Shown here: positions 1-10,796 of the stretch, in pieces
Position numbering within the stretch: position 1 is the first letter of the stretch
Layout of the letters: each line of letters begins with the position of its first letter
Assembly: GCF_003573695.1 (NCBI RefSeq)
Contig: NC_039359.1
Coordinates: forward strand, 79,064,783-79,128,782
Length of the DNA: 64,000 nucleotides
DNA from: Papaver somniferum
Lineage: Eukaryota; Streptophyta; Magnoliopsida; Ranunculales; Papaveraceae
Direction of reading: 5' to 3'
The notes under the pieces: model-generated
Seen by the model: only the letters and a program-made list of their open reading frames with translations
What the model was told of the DNA's origin: nothing
Database searches by the model: none
Made by a program: the position numbers and the translations under genes

Positions 1-454
1 ATGATTCTTTCATAACTGAAATAGGATCGGCTAACCTACTGATACCAAGATAGAACTCCTAGGTTTAAGGGTTAACTGCTAGGTTTTAACTGAAGAGAAG
101 AGAGACAAGATGAAGAGGTTTAAACAAGACAGTTTCTATTGATTTTGAATACACAGAATATACAGAGACTCAATGCATATATATGCATAACTAACTTGAG
201 GGTTAAGATACTATCTTTCCCAAATAAACACAATTCCCTAATATACAGAGATTTCCAAATATACAGGACTGCTATGTATGGCATGAAGTCACGTTGTGTT
301 AACACAATATTTTTCTGCTAATCTAGCCCATAGGACTTAGACAGTTCCTATGGAACTTAAGAGCAATTCATGTAAAAAGGGCAAATCTCCTACCATGGAC
401 CGACCAAACTTCAAAGATAATTAGGCAAATGAACATTTTAATGCTTATTAACAG
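1..454. other. AT-rich flank, no gene seen
   Basis: No gene, RNA gene or recognisable repeat family is visible here. Two short overlapping open frames on opposite strands have no domain and look like chance. The stretch is simply the sequence into which the downstream LINE fragment inserted. Confidence 0.5.
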
Positions 455-462
455 AAACTAGA

Positions 463-1993
463 TGCTTATTTATGCTGAATCTAGAAATGACATACATGGG
501 ATTAAAGTAACAAAAAATACACCCTCCGTAATTCATCTATTTTTTGCTGATGACTTGCTTGTCTTTGATAGAGCTAATGTGAAAGGTGATAGGAGTCTGG
601 ATAATATGCTAAATATGTTTAGTAAGTATTCAGGACAAGCTATCAACTTTGAGACATCGGGTATTTCTTTTAGTCCTAAAATAGATCATATAATTAAAAC
701 TCAGATAGTGAACATCCTAAACATTAAGAAGCTAGGTTTACAAGATAAGTACCTAGGTGTATCTCTCCTTATTCATAGAGACAAAATGGAAATCTTCAAT
801 CACCTGTTTCATAATTTTGATAGGAATTTGTCAAATTGGAAGGGTAAGTATGTGAACCAGTCTGGTAGGACAATCCTAATTCAATCTAATTTAAGAACTC
901 TTGCATCTCATCATCTAGCTGTATTTCCCTTGCCTAGAAAATTGACAGATAAAATAGATGGCATACAAAGAAGGTTCTTTTGGAATAAAAAAGGTAACAA
1001 TAAAGGTATTACTTTGAGGGAATGTGATAATGTCACTAAGCCAATAGTTATAAGGGGTTTGAATATCAAAAAAACTAAACACCTCAACAAAACATTATTA
1101 GCTAAACTTGCTTGTAGAGTTTTGACAAAACCTGATGCCCTTTGGTTCAAATTTTTTGAGCATAAGTACTTCCAGATAGTAATCCTTTGCATGTTGTTAA
1201 TGATAGGTGGTCAGTATCTTGGGTTTGGAGAGGGGTTTGTAGAGGGTTAGAGTTAATAAGGAAACATTATTGTTGGGAGGTTGGGGATGGTAAATCTATA
1301 GAACTTTGGAAAGATAAATGGGTTCCAAATAGAACTGAACTTCTTGATTCTACTTTTCTTCTGCAAATATGAAAACTGTTGATCAACTAATCTTGCAGGA
1401 GGAAGGTAAATGGAATGTGGAACTGTTAAGAGTGTTTTTTGATAGTGATACTGTCAAGGATATTTGTGATATAAGAATATCAGGTGCAGGTAAAGACATA
1501 ATAAGATGGAAACCATCTTATAATGGTCTATTTAGTGTTAAAACAACTTACATAGCTATTATGGATGAGATGTATGGCCAGGAAAATGATGCCTTTCCTA
1601 GGAAAACTTTTTGGAAGTTGGATCTTCCACAAAAGGTCAAACATTTTTTGTGGAAGTGCGTCCAGGATTGGCTGGCAGTTAGGAGTAAATTAGCTAGGTT
1701 CGCTCCTGATGTGACTAACATCTGTCCTTTGTATGGAACTTGTGTCGAAACTACTAACCACTTGTTCTTTGAATGTCATGTTTCTAGGAATCTGTGGTTT
1801 ATTGTGGATGCTAATATTGCAGGTTCAGTTGATAGAAAGCAGGTAAAGGAATTATTCATTGGTTGGTTAAGCCATAACAACAGTGGTAACTCAAATGTGG
1901 CTAGATGTATCAGGATTGTTAGCTTCAATCTTTGGCACATTTGGAAATCTCGTTCTGATATGGTTTTTGACAATGTTAATGTTAATATTGTGA
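463..1993 (+). pseudogene. LINE ORF2 remnant: C-terminal reverse transcriptase and zf-RVT region
   Basis: The translation starts in the palm of a non-LTR reverse transcriptase. A GIKV segment is followed by HLFFADDLLVF, so the catalytic FADD box is intact. The usual plant LINE thumb sequences follow (SGQAINFETS, DKYLGVSLL, NWKGKYVNQSGR, LPRKLTDKID). From about 1540 comes a zf-RVT region (FWKLDLPQKVKHFLWK, then Cys and His residues in ICPLYG, TNHLFFEC). There is a frame change near 1170-1190 and another at 1369, so the ORF is dead. The last codons before 1993 run straight into the hAT-like insertion. RNase H resumes at 9830. The endonuclease and ORF1 are absent. Confidence 0.9.
1986..1993. repeat. 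8-bp target site duplication, left copy (TATTGTGA)
   Basis: It is identical to 9822-9829 on the other side of the TIR-bounded element. An 8-bp duplication is typical of hAT transposases. The two copies lie within the LINE ORF2 and collapse to one copy in the uninterrupted frame. Confidence 0.92.
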
Positions 1994-2011
1994 CAATGTA
2001 GTACGGCTCGG
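1994..2011 (+). repeat. Left TIR of hAT-like element
   Basis: CAATGTAGTACGGCTCGG. It is perfectly inverted at 9804-9821. Confidence 0.92.
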
Positions 2012-2165
2012 CCGAGTCAACCGAGTTACTCGCGAGTAACTCGGGTATTCGGCTTTGAACGATACGATCCTTAAATACTCGGCTGAGCCGAGCCGAGTAT
2101 TTTGGAATTACTTGCGGAGTCAGTTCCTAGTCAAGCCGAGTCTGAGTAAATCTGAGTCACGAGTT
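2003..2165. repeat. Subterminal CGGCTCGG / ACTCGG repeat cluster
   Basis: At least eight copies or near-copies of ACTCGG, CGGCTCGG, GAGTC and their complements lie here in both orientations. One is the palindrome-like CGGCTGAGCCGAGCCGAG. Subterminal repeat clusters are known transposase-binding sites in hAT elements, and a binding role here is inferred from that. Related motifs recur near 2806-2835 and at 9770-9810. Confidence 0.75.
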
Positions 2166-2453
2166 AATCGGATAATATGATTAAATTGGTAAAAATAACT
2201 TCAAGAATAATCTTTTTTCTGCAACTTCAAGAAATCCTAAAGGCTTAAGACCAAGAACAAACTAAAAAATCTTTTTATTCCTTCTTAGGAATACATTTTC
2301 AGTGTTTCCATTCTTTCTCGGCATATCTTTTTCATCACAAATATTTATAAAAATTTAAAACACATTGAGGACTTAATTATAGTGAAAAATGCTTATGATG
2401 GTAGATAAACCTAATTTAGGAAAGGAAATTACTAACATAATTAATTCACATTT

Positions 2454-2752
2454 AATTATGATTTTTACAGAGAATAATTGACATCATTTTAAGGTTGAGA
2501 ATTAAGGAAAAAACCCAACTAAGACTAGAATTTAGGAACGGAAAATATGAAAGGGATATCAATTATGTGAACATTATGAGATAAATTAGGAAGCAGTTTA
2601 TAGCTATTGAATTATGATTTTTGAAGACAATAATTGATAGCATTTTAAGGTTGAGAATTAAGGAAAGAAACCAACTAAGACTACAATTTAGGAACAGAAA
2701 ATAAGGAAGGACTACCATTTATGTGAACATTATCAGATAAATTAGGAAGCAG
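2454..2752 (+). repeat. Direct duplication of a 143-bp unit
   Basis: Copy 1 spans 2454-2596 and copy 2 spans 2610-2752, separated by 13 bp. Both begin AATTATGATTTTT and end ATTAGGAAGCAG, with scattered substitutions between them. They lie within the internal, non-coding part of the hAT-like element. Confidence 0.85.
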
Positions 2753-2839
2753 AAATAAAATGCATATAAATTAAGAAGGAGACTAAAGAAGTCATATTAC
2801 TTGCCCCAGCGAGTCAGCCCGAGTAACTCGGCTGGGATT

Positions 2840-4353
2840 TGATTATGATTTTTGATTGTGGTTGTAGTAATGAGGTTCAAACTCTCGGACTTGTGAAGAT
2901 TAAATTTAAATATTTAATAAAATTATATACAAAATTATTAACAATGGGTGCGAGAGATAACCAAGACACTAGGTTCCACTATTATGCAAAATTGAATGAT
3001 AAATATTTCAAAACTCTATTCAATTCTTAAGTCCTATTTTATCTTTAATTCACTATCAATCATACAGATTCTCAAACATTATTTGTAAACCTTAAGCATA
3101 GATTATCAAGAGATTAAACCAAGCATAACCTATCAAACTGAATAACAAATAATTAAGACAATCATTCAAATAATTTAAAACTCTGCAAAAGCAGCGATTA
3201 GGTGAATTATATAATTAAATGAAATAGTTACCCATTTATGTTGCGTGAATAGATTCCTCCATTGCCTTGGTTACGAGGGAATTAGCTCATCATAGTATAA
3301 ATGCTCTCAAAATAATTTATTATAGCTCAAAAATGGTTTACAAATGATGAGAAGAAGAGAAAATGGTGTAAACAGCTAATGTGCGACCCACAGGAAGCGT
3401 CACACAAGAACGATAAAAGAGAAGTGCTATTGTCTCTGTGGTTCTAAGACCCACACCTATGACCCACGAAGACTTGTCGTTGTCACTGTTGAAGAACGAC
3501 GGTTCCTGGACGTCCGTTCTTCATGTTCTTGAGTTGCAGCAGCAGAAAACTTTTCCTGCAACTCGTGATTTCTTCGTTCTCTTGTCTCTGCTAACTCCTC
3601 AAACTCTCGACACCCTTCTCCTCAACCCCAGCAACCTATTTTTACTCAACAGGTCGACCAAATCTTTGTAATAACTTCAATATAATCCGGCAGTGAAGAG
3701 AATATTTCCGATATATTTTTTTTTTATTCTTCTGACTTGTTACGGGTTTTGTTTCCTGGTTTATCTCTTTCACGCGTCTTCTCTGAGCTGTAGAATTTGT
3801 TTCCAACCAATACAGTCGACCCATGCACGTATATTCCATCCAAAAATTCCGAGAATAGAATATCTTCCCTGTTTTGAGAATATCTTCCCTGTTTTGCATC
3901 CCACGATTATCCAGCCCAAATAACTCGATTCGAACACCCATACCATCCCAGTTAGGCTATAACAGGTCCAACCCAATGAAAACTAGCCCTTGAATCTCCT
4001 TATATCACGTCCAAAATTTGCTTCAACAATCATGCAGGTGAAGAACTATTTTTCCCGCCAAAACTCGGTTCAAATGGGGAAGAAACTGGTATCCCCCTAT
4101 CCAAAGTAGGGGTGCGAATATCAGCTTCCTTGGGGGTGACCTGGGGGTGCCCCTTAGTAATTAGGTTACCCCTTATCCAAAAGCGAGAGTCCGAATATCA
4201 CTTGTCCTCCGGGTGCCAAAATCAACTTTTCGAGCCGAATTTTCCAAAAATGTTTATTTCCTAAAAATGCATAAAAACACAATATTAGTACAAAAATAGA
4301 GTTTCAACAATACGGACATTGAGGAAAAATTAGACACAAAAATGTGTCTATCA
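2840..4353 (-). repeat. 3' LTR of element A
   Basis: This is a 1514-bp direct repeat of 8253-9764 with scattered substitutions. Read on the minus strand it runs TGATAGACAC to CATAATCA. Confidence 0.93.
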
Positions 4354-4367
4354 AATACCCCCAAACT
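4354..4367 (-). other. Polypurine tract at the 3' LTR of element A
   Basis: On the minus strand AAGTTTGGGGGTATT directly precedes the LTR start TGATAG. This is the normal position of the plus-strand primer. Confidence 0.8.
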
Positions 4368-4830
4368 TATTATTTTCTAGTCCTCGAGCAAAACTAATAA
4401 AAAATAAATAAAACCGAGTTAATCTCGGGAGGGTTTACCAGAGGTGTGCCCACAAAACCATTACTCCAGACCCTAGCTTATCTATGCAGAACCTTGGAAG
4501 GCACTAAAGAATCTCCTTGGTTGGCATACTTATTGACTATAAGAGGAAGTACCTTGATGCGAAATTCCAATTGTTGTACACGAGTTTGCACTCAAGCATA
4601 CTAAAATTCATATATAAGTGACAGAGCTCTACTCAGATAGTCGCACTATGGACATCAATATCCGGAGTCAAAACTAATCACATGGATAGATCAAGAAGAT
4701 GGATATAGAAAAACATAGATGGTTTTGATGTTTACTAAGTGAACGGCGTTTCCCATATCTGTCTGAAGGCCTCCGCCAAAATGAACCTATCCTAATGGAT
4801 TGAGATACTAGTCTGACTAATATCAACACA

Positions 4831-4912
4831 CTGGCATATACAAGGGTACCAGTGGTCGATAACCTAACTCTAGGTCAACACAACTGGCATATACAAGGGT
4901 ACCAGTGGTCGA
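4831..4912 (-). repeat. Duplicated ACTGG...CCAGT hairpin motif in the 3' region of element A
   Basis: Two copies of CTGGCATATACAAGGGTACC followed by AGTGGTCGA lie at 4831-4859 and 4884-4912. The ends of each copy are complementary (ACTGG/CCAGT), so each can fold. Element E carries the same pair at 37361-37384 and 37415-37438 with the same spacing. Confidence 0.75.
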
Positions 4913-5304
4913 CTTTATTGAATTTATTCCTTTTGGTCAAATGGTCTGGTCTCAATTTTTTTTTCATGGTATCTCAATCACTCTAATTCACCCTAGCATT
5001 GGTAACAACTTGAATCGTGAGCCCCACCAAATCACTTAGAAACATATTTAAAAAGAAAACAACATCAAAAAAAAGAAGTGAAAAGGACTCAACGAGATAT
5101 AGTGAAACTATCATGTTATTCCTAACAACTGAGCTCTGTGCTTTTATGAATAGACTCTTTAGATGTTGCCATCTAATCAGATTGGTTCCTCAACTCCTAC
5201 AATCAAAATGCTTCCATCCACTTAGATTAGTTAGTGCGATCCTTAATAAGCATAAATTTCTAGTCTCTGGAGCTTATTTATTGCAACTAAGAACTTTCTC
5301 CCAT

Positions 5305-5316
5305 ACCCCCAAACTT
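5305..5316 (-). other. Second, internal polypurine-like tract of element A
   Basis: On the minus strand AAGTTTGGGGGTATGG lies shortly after the ORF, far from the LTR, preceded by an ATTGAGGACAATGTTAG block. The same tract in the same context is found in E, F and G. Confidence 0.6.
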
Positions 5317-5430
5317 AAATCTAACATTGTCCTCAATGTTCTAAAGGTGAAATTAAAAGCATGAACAAGGAGAAACTGTTACCAATGAAGCAAAAGAGAT
5401 AAGGAAAGATATTACCTTGTCGCATGAATA

Positions 5431-5446
5431 TTGGGTTACCTCCCAA
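5431..5446 (-). other. Conserved hairpin TTGGGAGGTAACCCAA downstream of the ORF of element A
   Basis: It is a short inverted repeat (TTGGG/CCCAA) just after the ORF, next to AAGACTTTAAACTTAGCACTT. Element E has the same block at 36793-36808. From memory, a very similar GGGAGGCAACCCA block is frequent in Athila/Tat-type plant elements. Confidence 0.55.
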
Positions 5447-5491
5447 GAAGTGCTAAGTTTAAAGTCTTCAGCCAGACTAAGTAAGGATTAT

Positions 5492-7176
5492 TCACCACGT
5501 AGAATAATATAGTAGTAGCCGGAATAACTGTGGGTCATCTGGATCAAAAAGTGTTACCCACAAGAAGAGGAAACTGCAACAGACCAAGAAGATACCGAAC
5601 ATACCCTTGCTTAAGACAACTACATCTAGTTGTGGTTCAGGTTCAGGCTCTATAAAAGGGTCTAAATAAAAGGTTTTCATCGGTTGGATTTCCTCAAAGC
5701 TAAGATCCGGTTCAGGTATTAGAGTCTGGAAAAACTCAACTAAGAACTTAGAAGCACATAACAACAACCTGAATAATTGGGGATCCTCTAAGTCAATTAG
5801 ATTTGACTCACAAAGTTGACCATAATAATGGTCATCCTTAAGAAAATGTGTCGACCCTAATATCCTAAAGTAATTAGGTTTAATATCAAAACTTAATATC
5901 CGACACATCTGAAAATCATATGTTCCCACAATTGGAGAAGAAAAGTGTTTGGTGGGAAAACAAAGTCAATCTTGGTATCATAGCCTAGGTTAACCACATC
6001 AACCAGAGGATGGGTTTCTAACAACTGAGCTCTCATATGGACACAACTAGGTTCAAGAAAAAGTGTATGAAGATAATCTTGTAAGATGGCTGAGGCACAA
6101 ATTTCAAGTCCCGACTGAGGGATCTTTGTAAGAGCTAAAGGTATGGCACAAGGGTAATGATAATCACCCCCAAACTTAGATTTTTGGGTATCTCTAGATA
6201 GACTAGCTACAATTTCATTAATTTCTAGATCGTTGGAATCCTGAAAATAGTCAATTGCTTCTTCTAGGTTATACTCAAGTGACGCATCCTCACTCATATT
6301 TAATAGCTCTACGAGTTAATTTTCTTCGTCTAAGAACATTGTTTCTAAATCGCTAGACTCTAAAACAGTATTCTCAAAATAAACTCGTTCCTCTAAACCA
6401 TTATCGACTTCGTAATCAAAAGGAAATACTACATCATCTAAAGAGGTGGTATCTCTAATCAAATCCTCGTCCTTTTGAATAGGTGAATAATCATTAAAAT
6501 TATCGGGATTTGAACCAGAAATAACACTATCATCATAAAGTTCATTTAGAGTAACAAATTCCTGATCACTATGCCTACAAATTTCAAATTCTTCATCAAC
6601 ACTATCCACATCATAATAACATGAAAAAAATCGAACCTCATCAAAACAAGTAGTGCTACCAATTCTAACCTTGTTATCTTGATTATGTAAATAACTATCT
6701 TCATTCTCAAGGGTATTATTGGATACACTATATTGGCAATTCAAGTAATTTCGAGCAATTCTTTCGTTCGTCTCAGCTATCCGCTTGAGGTGGTCTTCTA
6801 AAGAAGGTTCACTCATTATTGTAGTTCTTTTGTCTATAATTATACTATTCATCTCAGCTAACTTACGCGTCGACTCATCTAACTTCCTGAGGGACTCTTC
6901 TAAAGGAGGAATAGGAATAGAGGGATCATAAAAAGGACTACTTTTCAATAGTTTGATTGTATCCTCTAGATACGAAGAACTAGTACTATAATCTTCTTGC
7001 TCATAAGACTGATGCATGTGTGGATAGTAATTGGGCTCACCAGGGTATGACCCATATCCTTCCAAAGGATGGCGTTCCCAACCACTATTCCCAACATGGT
7101 CATAAAAAGGATGATGTCCATATCCAAATTCAGGTCGATAATCATTGTATTGGATTCTATCATACCAGTTCGACAT
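5492..7176 (-). pseudogene. Degenerate gag-region ORF of element A
   Basis: The start is at 7176 (MSNWYDR...), chosen because element E has the same start after the same leader. An uninterrupted segment runs to a stop at 6316. Related sequence resumes at 6297 after that stop and changes frame near 5900-5930. The N-terminus is rich in Tyr, Gly, Asn and His (YRPEFGYGHH, GYGSYPGEPNYYPH). A charged, acidic, partly coiled-coil-like middle follows (LEESLRKLDESTRKLAEM). Then comes the C-terminal module shared with E, F and G: SGLEICASAILQDYLH, a proline/glutamate-rich stretch, and DPQLFRLLL twice. No retroviral-type Gag (PF03732), CCHC knuckle or pol is visible. Confidence 0.75.
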
Positions 7177-7885
7177 TCTTAATTGCAAGGGAATTCTACA
7201 CAATCACAAACAAGGCTGACTCGACCAAATCAAACCTATACAATCTAGCAAACAACAAGCATGATGGCTCCACTTAGAATGTTTCTAGACCAGCTTCTAA
7301 TCCTTCGAAAGGGAATTCGTTACAATTTAAGCAAACCCCTCTGGAATCAATCCGAGTCAAAGTAAGTTGAATTGAGGCGAGGGAAGCTCAGTGGAGCTTT
7401 GATACCCAAGGCCTCACCGCTATCACAAGGCGACGCAATCACGCATTCAACTCACAGAAACCATCATGAACTTCGAAGTATGCTAAAAGAGTAACCAATA
7501 TTTTTCGAACGACTTTCCTACTAAGCTCGTTACCCTATGGGTCTCGTTCTAGTCAAAATTTTAAGCTTAGGTTTGCGTTTGGTTTCGTTTTCCTAAAGCG
7601 GGCAAGAAGGGAGCGGTGATGAAATCCGAACCCTTATCTTGTATTGTCCAGGCCTTGCCCTTTACTAGGAATTTAAAAACAGTCCAAATTCGTCCTCAAT
7701 CAATGAATCACCTTAAGGAATACAGTAACTCGCTTACAGGAGATTCGCGAGTGTTTCGATGGACTTACCTCCCGTACCAGACGGGGGATGAACCGTTGAA
7801 GTCGACTCGGGCCACGACTCCTATGTCATGTACGAACCCGAGGGGCCGAGACGATATTGTAATCGTCGTCCTTCCCTGCAAACAG
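7177..7885 (-). other. Leader of element A, unusually conserved with element E
   Basis: Read on the minus strand, this 0.7-kb non-coding leader is nearly identical by eye to 34215-34926 of element E, far more so than the ORFs that follow. It contains a consensus-like splice donor (GGGAG|GTAAGTCC) and an acceptor-like TTGTGTAG shortly before the start codon, so a leader intron is possible. Confidence 0.7.
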
Positions 7886-8231
7886 TTTATATTTAATTTT
7901 TTTTTTATATAACCTTCCGTAGGGTTTAAAATTAAAATAAATTGTCCAAAGTCCAGTCCAATGAAAATAAATACAAAAAATAATAATAATAATTACAAAA
8001 AAAAATAAAAATGGAAAGTCTCTTAAAAAAATAAAAAAATAAAAAAAAATAATTCTCTCTTTTTTTTTTTGCTTTGTCTTTTTTTCTTCTCTTTTAGCTT
8101 TAAGCTTTGATTCCAAGGTCTTTAGTATCCAACTTCAAACCTGTAATACAAAGACACAACCAAAGAGACGTAAAAAGAACAAATGGAATAATAAAAAATA
8201 ATAAAAAATAAAAATTCTACCTAAGCACAAA

Positions 8232-8249
8232 TCCGCGTCAGCGGCGCCA
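8232..8249 (-). other. Primer-binding site of element A
   Basis: On the minus strand TGGCGCCGCTGACGCGGA lies 3 nt inside the 5' LTR. The first 8 to 9 bases match the tRNA-Asp type site used by Athila elements (TGGCGCCGTTGCCGGGGA) and the rest differs. E and F share the GACGCGGA variant. Confidence 0.75.
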
Positions 8250-8252
8250 AAA

Positions 8253-9764
8253 TGATTATGATTTTTGATTGTGGTTGTAGTAATGAGGTTCAAACTCTCC
8301 GACTTGTGAAGATTAAATTTAAAGATTTAATAAAATTATATACAAAATTATTAACAATGGGTGCGAGAGATAACCAAGATACTAGATTCCACTATTATGC
8401 AAAATTGAATGATAAATATTTCAAAACTCTATTCAGTTCTTAAGTCCTCTTTTATCTTTAATTCACTATCAATCATACAGATTCTCAAACATTATTTGTA
8501 AATCTTAAGAATAGATTATCAAGAGATTAAACCAAGCATAACCTATCAAACTGAATAACAAATAATTAAGACAATCATTCAAACAATTTAAAACTCTGCA
8601 AAAGCAGCGATTAGGTGAATTATATAATTAAATGAAATAGTTAGCCATTTATGTTGCGTGAATAGCTTCCTCCATTGCCTTGGTTATGAGGGAATTAGCT
8701 CATCATAGTATACATGCTCTCAAAATAATTTATTATGGCTCAAAAATGGTTTACAAATGATGAGAAGAAGAGAAAATGGTGTAAACAGCTAATATGCGAT
8801 CCACATGAAGCGTCACACAAGAATGATAAAAGAGAAGTGCTATTGTCGCTGTGGTTCTAAGACCCACACCTATGACCCACGAAGACTTTTCGTTGTCACT
8901 GTTGAAGAACGACGTTTCCTGGACGTCCGTTCTTCATGTTCTTGAGTTGCAGCAGCAGAAAACTTTTCCTGCAACTCGTGATTTCTTCGTTCTCTTGTCT
9001 CTGCTAATTCCCCAAACTCTCGACACCCTTCTCCTCAACCCCAGCAACCTATTTTTACTCAACATGTCGACCAAATCTTTGTAATAACTTCAATATAATC
9101 CGACAGTGAAGAGATTATTTCCGATATATTTTTTTTATTCTTCTGACTTGTTACGGGATTTGTTTCCTGGTTTATCTCTTTCACGCGTCTTCTCTGAGCT
9201 GTAGAATTTGTTTCCAACCAATACAGTCGACCCATGCACGTATCTTCCATCCAAAAATTTCGAGAATAGAATATCTTCCCTGTTTTGAGAATATCTTCCC
9301 TGTTTTGCATCCCACGATTATCCAGCCCAAATAACTCGATTCGAACACCCATACCATCCATGTTAGGCTATAACAGGTCCAACCCAATGAAAACTAGCCC
9401 TTGAATCTCCTTATATTACGTCCAAAATTTGCTTCAATAATTACGCAGGTGAAGAACTATTTTTCCCGCCAAAACTCGGTTCAAATGGGGAAGAAACTGG
9501 TAGCCCCCTATCCAGAGTAGGGGTGAGAATAGCAGCTTCCTTGGGGGTGACCTGGGGGTGCCCCTTAGTAATTAGGTTACCCCTTATCCAAAAGCGAGAG
9601 TCCGAATAACACTTGTCCTCCGGGTGCCAAAATCAACTTTTCGAGCCGAATTTTCCAAAAATGTTTATTTCCTAAAAATACATAAAAACACAATATTAGT
9701 ACAAAAATAGAGTTCCAACAATACGGACATTGAGGACAAATTAGACACAAAAATGTGTCTATCA
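8253..9764 (-). repeat. 5' LTR of element A
   Basis: 1512 bp, paired with 2840-4353. It starts TGATAGACACA on the minus strand. Confidence 0.93.
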
Positions 9765-9803
9765 GGATCGGGGATCGCTCCCCCACCGAGCCGGAGCCGA
9801 TCC

Positions 9804-9821
9804 CCGAGCCGTACTACATTG
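9804..9821 (-). repeat. Right TIR of hAT-like element
   Basis: It is the exact reverse complement of 1994-2011. The next 8 bp (9822-9829, TATTGTGA) are the right target duplication. Confidence 0.92.
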
Positions 9822-9829
9822 TATTGTGA

Positions 9830-10440
9830 ACGTTGTGAGAATGATCAATAGAGACATTACTGATTGGGTGAGTAAACCCCAAAGTCTTGGAACTGGTTTT
9901 GTTAGTACAACAACACATAAAAGTAGAAGTCCTTGGCAACTACCAGAGGATGGGTTTGTTAAAATTAACTTTGATGGTTCCCATGTTAAGGAAAATAAAC
10001 ATATGGGTGTTGGACTAAATATGTTTTCTGCAACAGGAATATGTGGATGTGCAGTATCAGCAGCTGGGATAGCTCAAGATGAGGAGCAGGAAGAAGCACT
10101 TGCTGCGCTGGAAGGAATAAAGATGGAGCAAGAAGCTAATGTTCAATGCCTGCACTTGGACTGAGACTGCTTAAACGTTGTGAAAGCGATTAATGGAGCT
10201 GATATTTCTGTAAGATGGACCAATAATAATATTATTCGTGACTGTAAAACTTTACTAGAAAAATTCCAGAGTTAGGAGTGCAGTTATGGGCATAAAGAGT
10301 CGAATGAGGTTGCTAATTGACTGGCTAAAAAAGCCAGAACATCTATAGAAAACCTAAGTTGGTTTTTTTATTTTCCTAATCGGTTTAAAACTCTTGTCAG
10401 AGAAGAGTTGGATGTCACGATTTAATATTTGATAATATTC
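9830..10440 (+). pseudogene. LINE ORF2 remnant: RNase H domain
   Basis: It continues the ORF broken at 1993. The translation shows the plant LINE RNase H (RVT_3) pattern: WQLPEDGFVKINFDGSH (first catalytic Asp), ...GICGCAVS..., EEALAALEGIKM (catalytic Glu), CLHLD (catalytic Asp), then a stop at 10162 and recognisable but stop-interrupted sequence (DCLNVVKAIN, ESNEVAN, LAKKAR) to about 10435. The element's A-rich tail follows. Confidence 0.88.
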
Positions 10441-10476
10441 ATCTTTCCTAGTAAAAAATTAAATAAAAAAACTAGA

Positions 10477-10796
10477 ACTGAGCGTATGATCTAAAACTTC
10501 ACGGATAAACTTAAACCACGCGTGTCAAATCAATCCGCCTGTAACCCAAACTAATCTGCCGAGACCTTTCTTCAGCCGCCAACGGCTACATCTGATTTTA
10601 ATCATCCACATCTCTTAATTTTTTCCTTGTAAATTCAGTTTATTTCAAACTTAAAATTCACACCTTCTACACCTCCACCTCTAAATTTCTCAATTTAATA
10701 CCATCTCAATACTCATTTTTCCTTTATTTGAAGCACAATACTCATATCATCTCAATCTATCATAATTATTTTCAAAAATCCTTACCTACAACAAAC
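10477..10796 (+). promoter_or_regulatory. Pyrimidine-rich upstream and leader region of the 10797 ORF
   Basis: C/T-rich, purine-poor sequence (CACACCTTCTACACCTCCACC, repeated TCTCAAT) leads to ACAACAAACATGGCA, a good plant initiation context. No clear TATA box could be fixed. Interpretation as a promoter and 5' leader is an inference from composition. Confidence 0.3.

Larger units (their letters stand above)
2840..9764 (-). mobile_element. LTR retrotransposon A (non-autonomous, Athila-related type)
   Basis: This is a full-length 6.9-kb element read on the minus strand. It has a 5' LTR (9764-8253), a primer-binding site (8249-8232), a long leader (to 7177), a degenerate ORF (7176-5492), a first PPT-like tract (about 5316-5305), a 3' untranslated region, a second tract at the LTR (4367-4354) and a 3' LTR (4353-2840). 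LTRs start TGATAGACAC and end ATAATCA. Flanks are GGATT (2835-2839) and GGATC (9765-9769), a 5-bp target duplication with one change. There is no protease, reverse transcriptase or integrase and no room for them. It is closely related to element E, most strikingly in the leader. Confidence 0.88.
1994..9821. mobile_element. Non-autonomous hAT-like DNA transposon (carrying nested LTR element A)
   Basis: It is bounded by perfect 18-bp terminal inverted repeats starting CAATGTAGTACGGCTCGG and by an exact 8-bp target duplication TATTGTGA. An 8-bp duplication with a CA-starting TIR is the hAT pattern (family knowledge). The element's own DNA is only 1994-2839 plus 9765-9821, about 0.9 kb, and encodes no transposase, so it is a MITE-like or deletion derivative. 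The first 170 bp and the last 57 bp are packed with CGGCTCGG / ACTCGG / GAGTC motifs in both orientations. LTR element A inserted near the right end. Confidence 0.85.
463..10472 (+). mobile_element. 5'-truncated L1-type LINE, split by a nested insertion
   Basis: The element is present as 463-1993 and 9830-10472. It begins inside the reverse transcriptase domain, so it is 5'-truncated, as is usual for LINEs. It ends in an A-rich tail (10459-10471). The 8-mer AAACTAGA occurs just before it (455-462) and overlapping the tail (10469-10476), which may be the target duplication, although the overlap with the A tail makes this uncertain. The hAT-like element at 1994-9821 interrupts it. Removing that element with one copy of its 8-bp duplication restores the reading frame across the junction (V-N-I-V then N-V-V-R), so the LINE is older than the insertion. 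Confidence 0.88.

Noticed and set aside
3438..3976. 77- to 99-aa frames, repeated at 8851-9387
   Set aside because: They lie inside the element A LTRs; the duplication is due to the LTR pair, not gene duplication.
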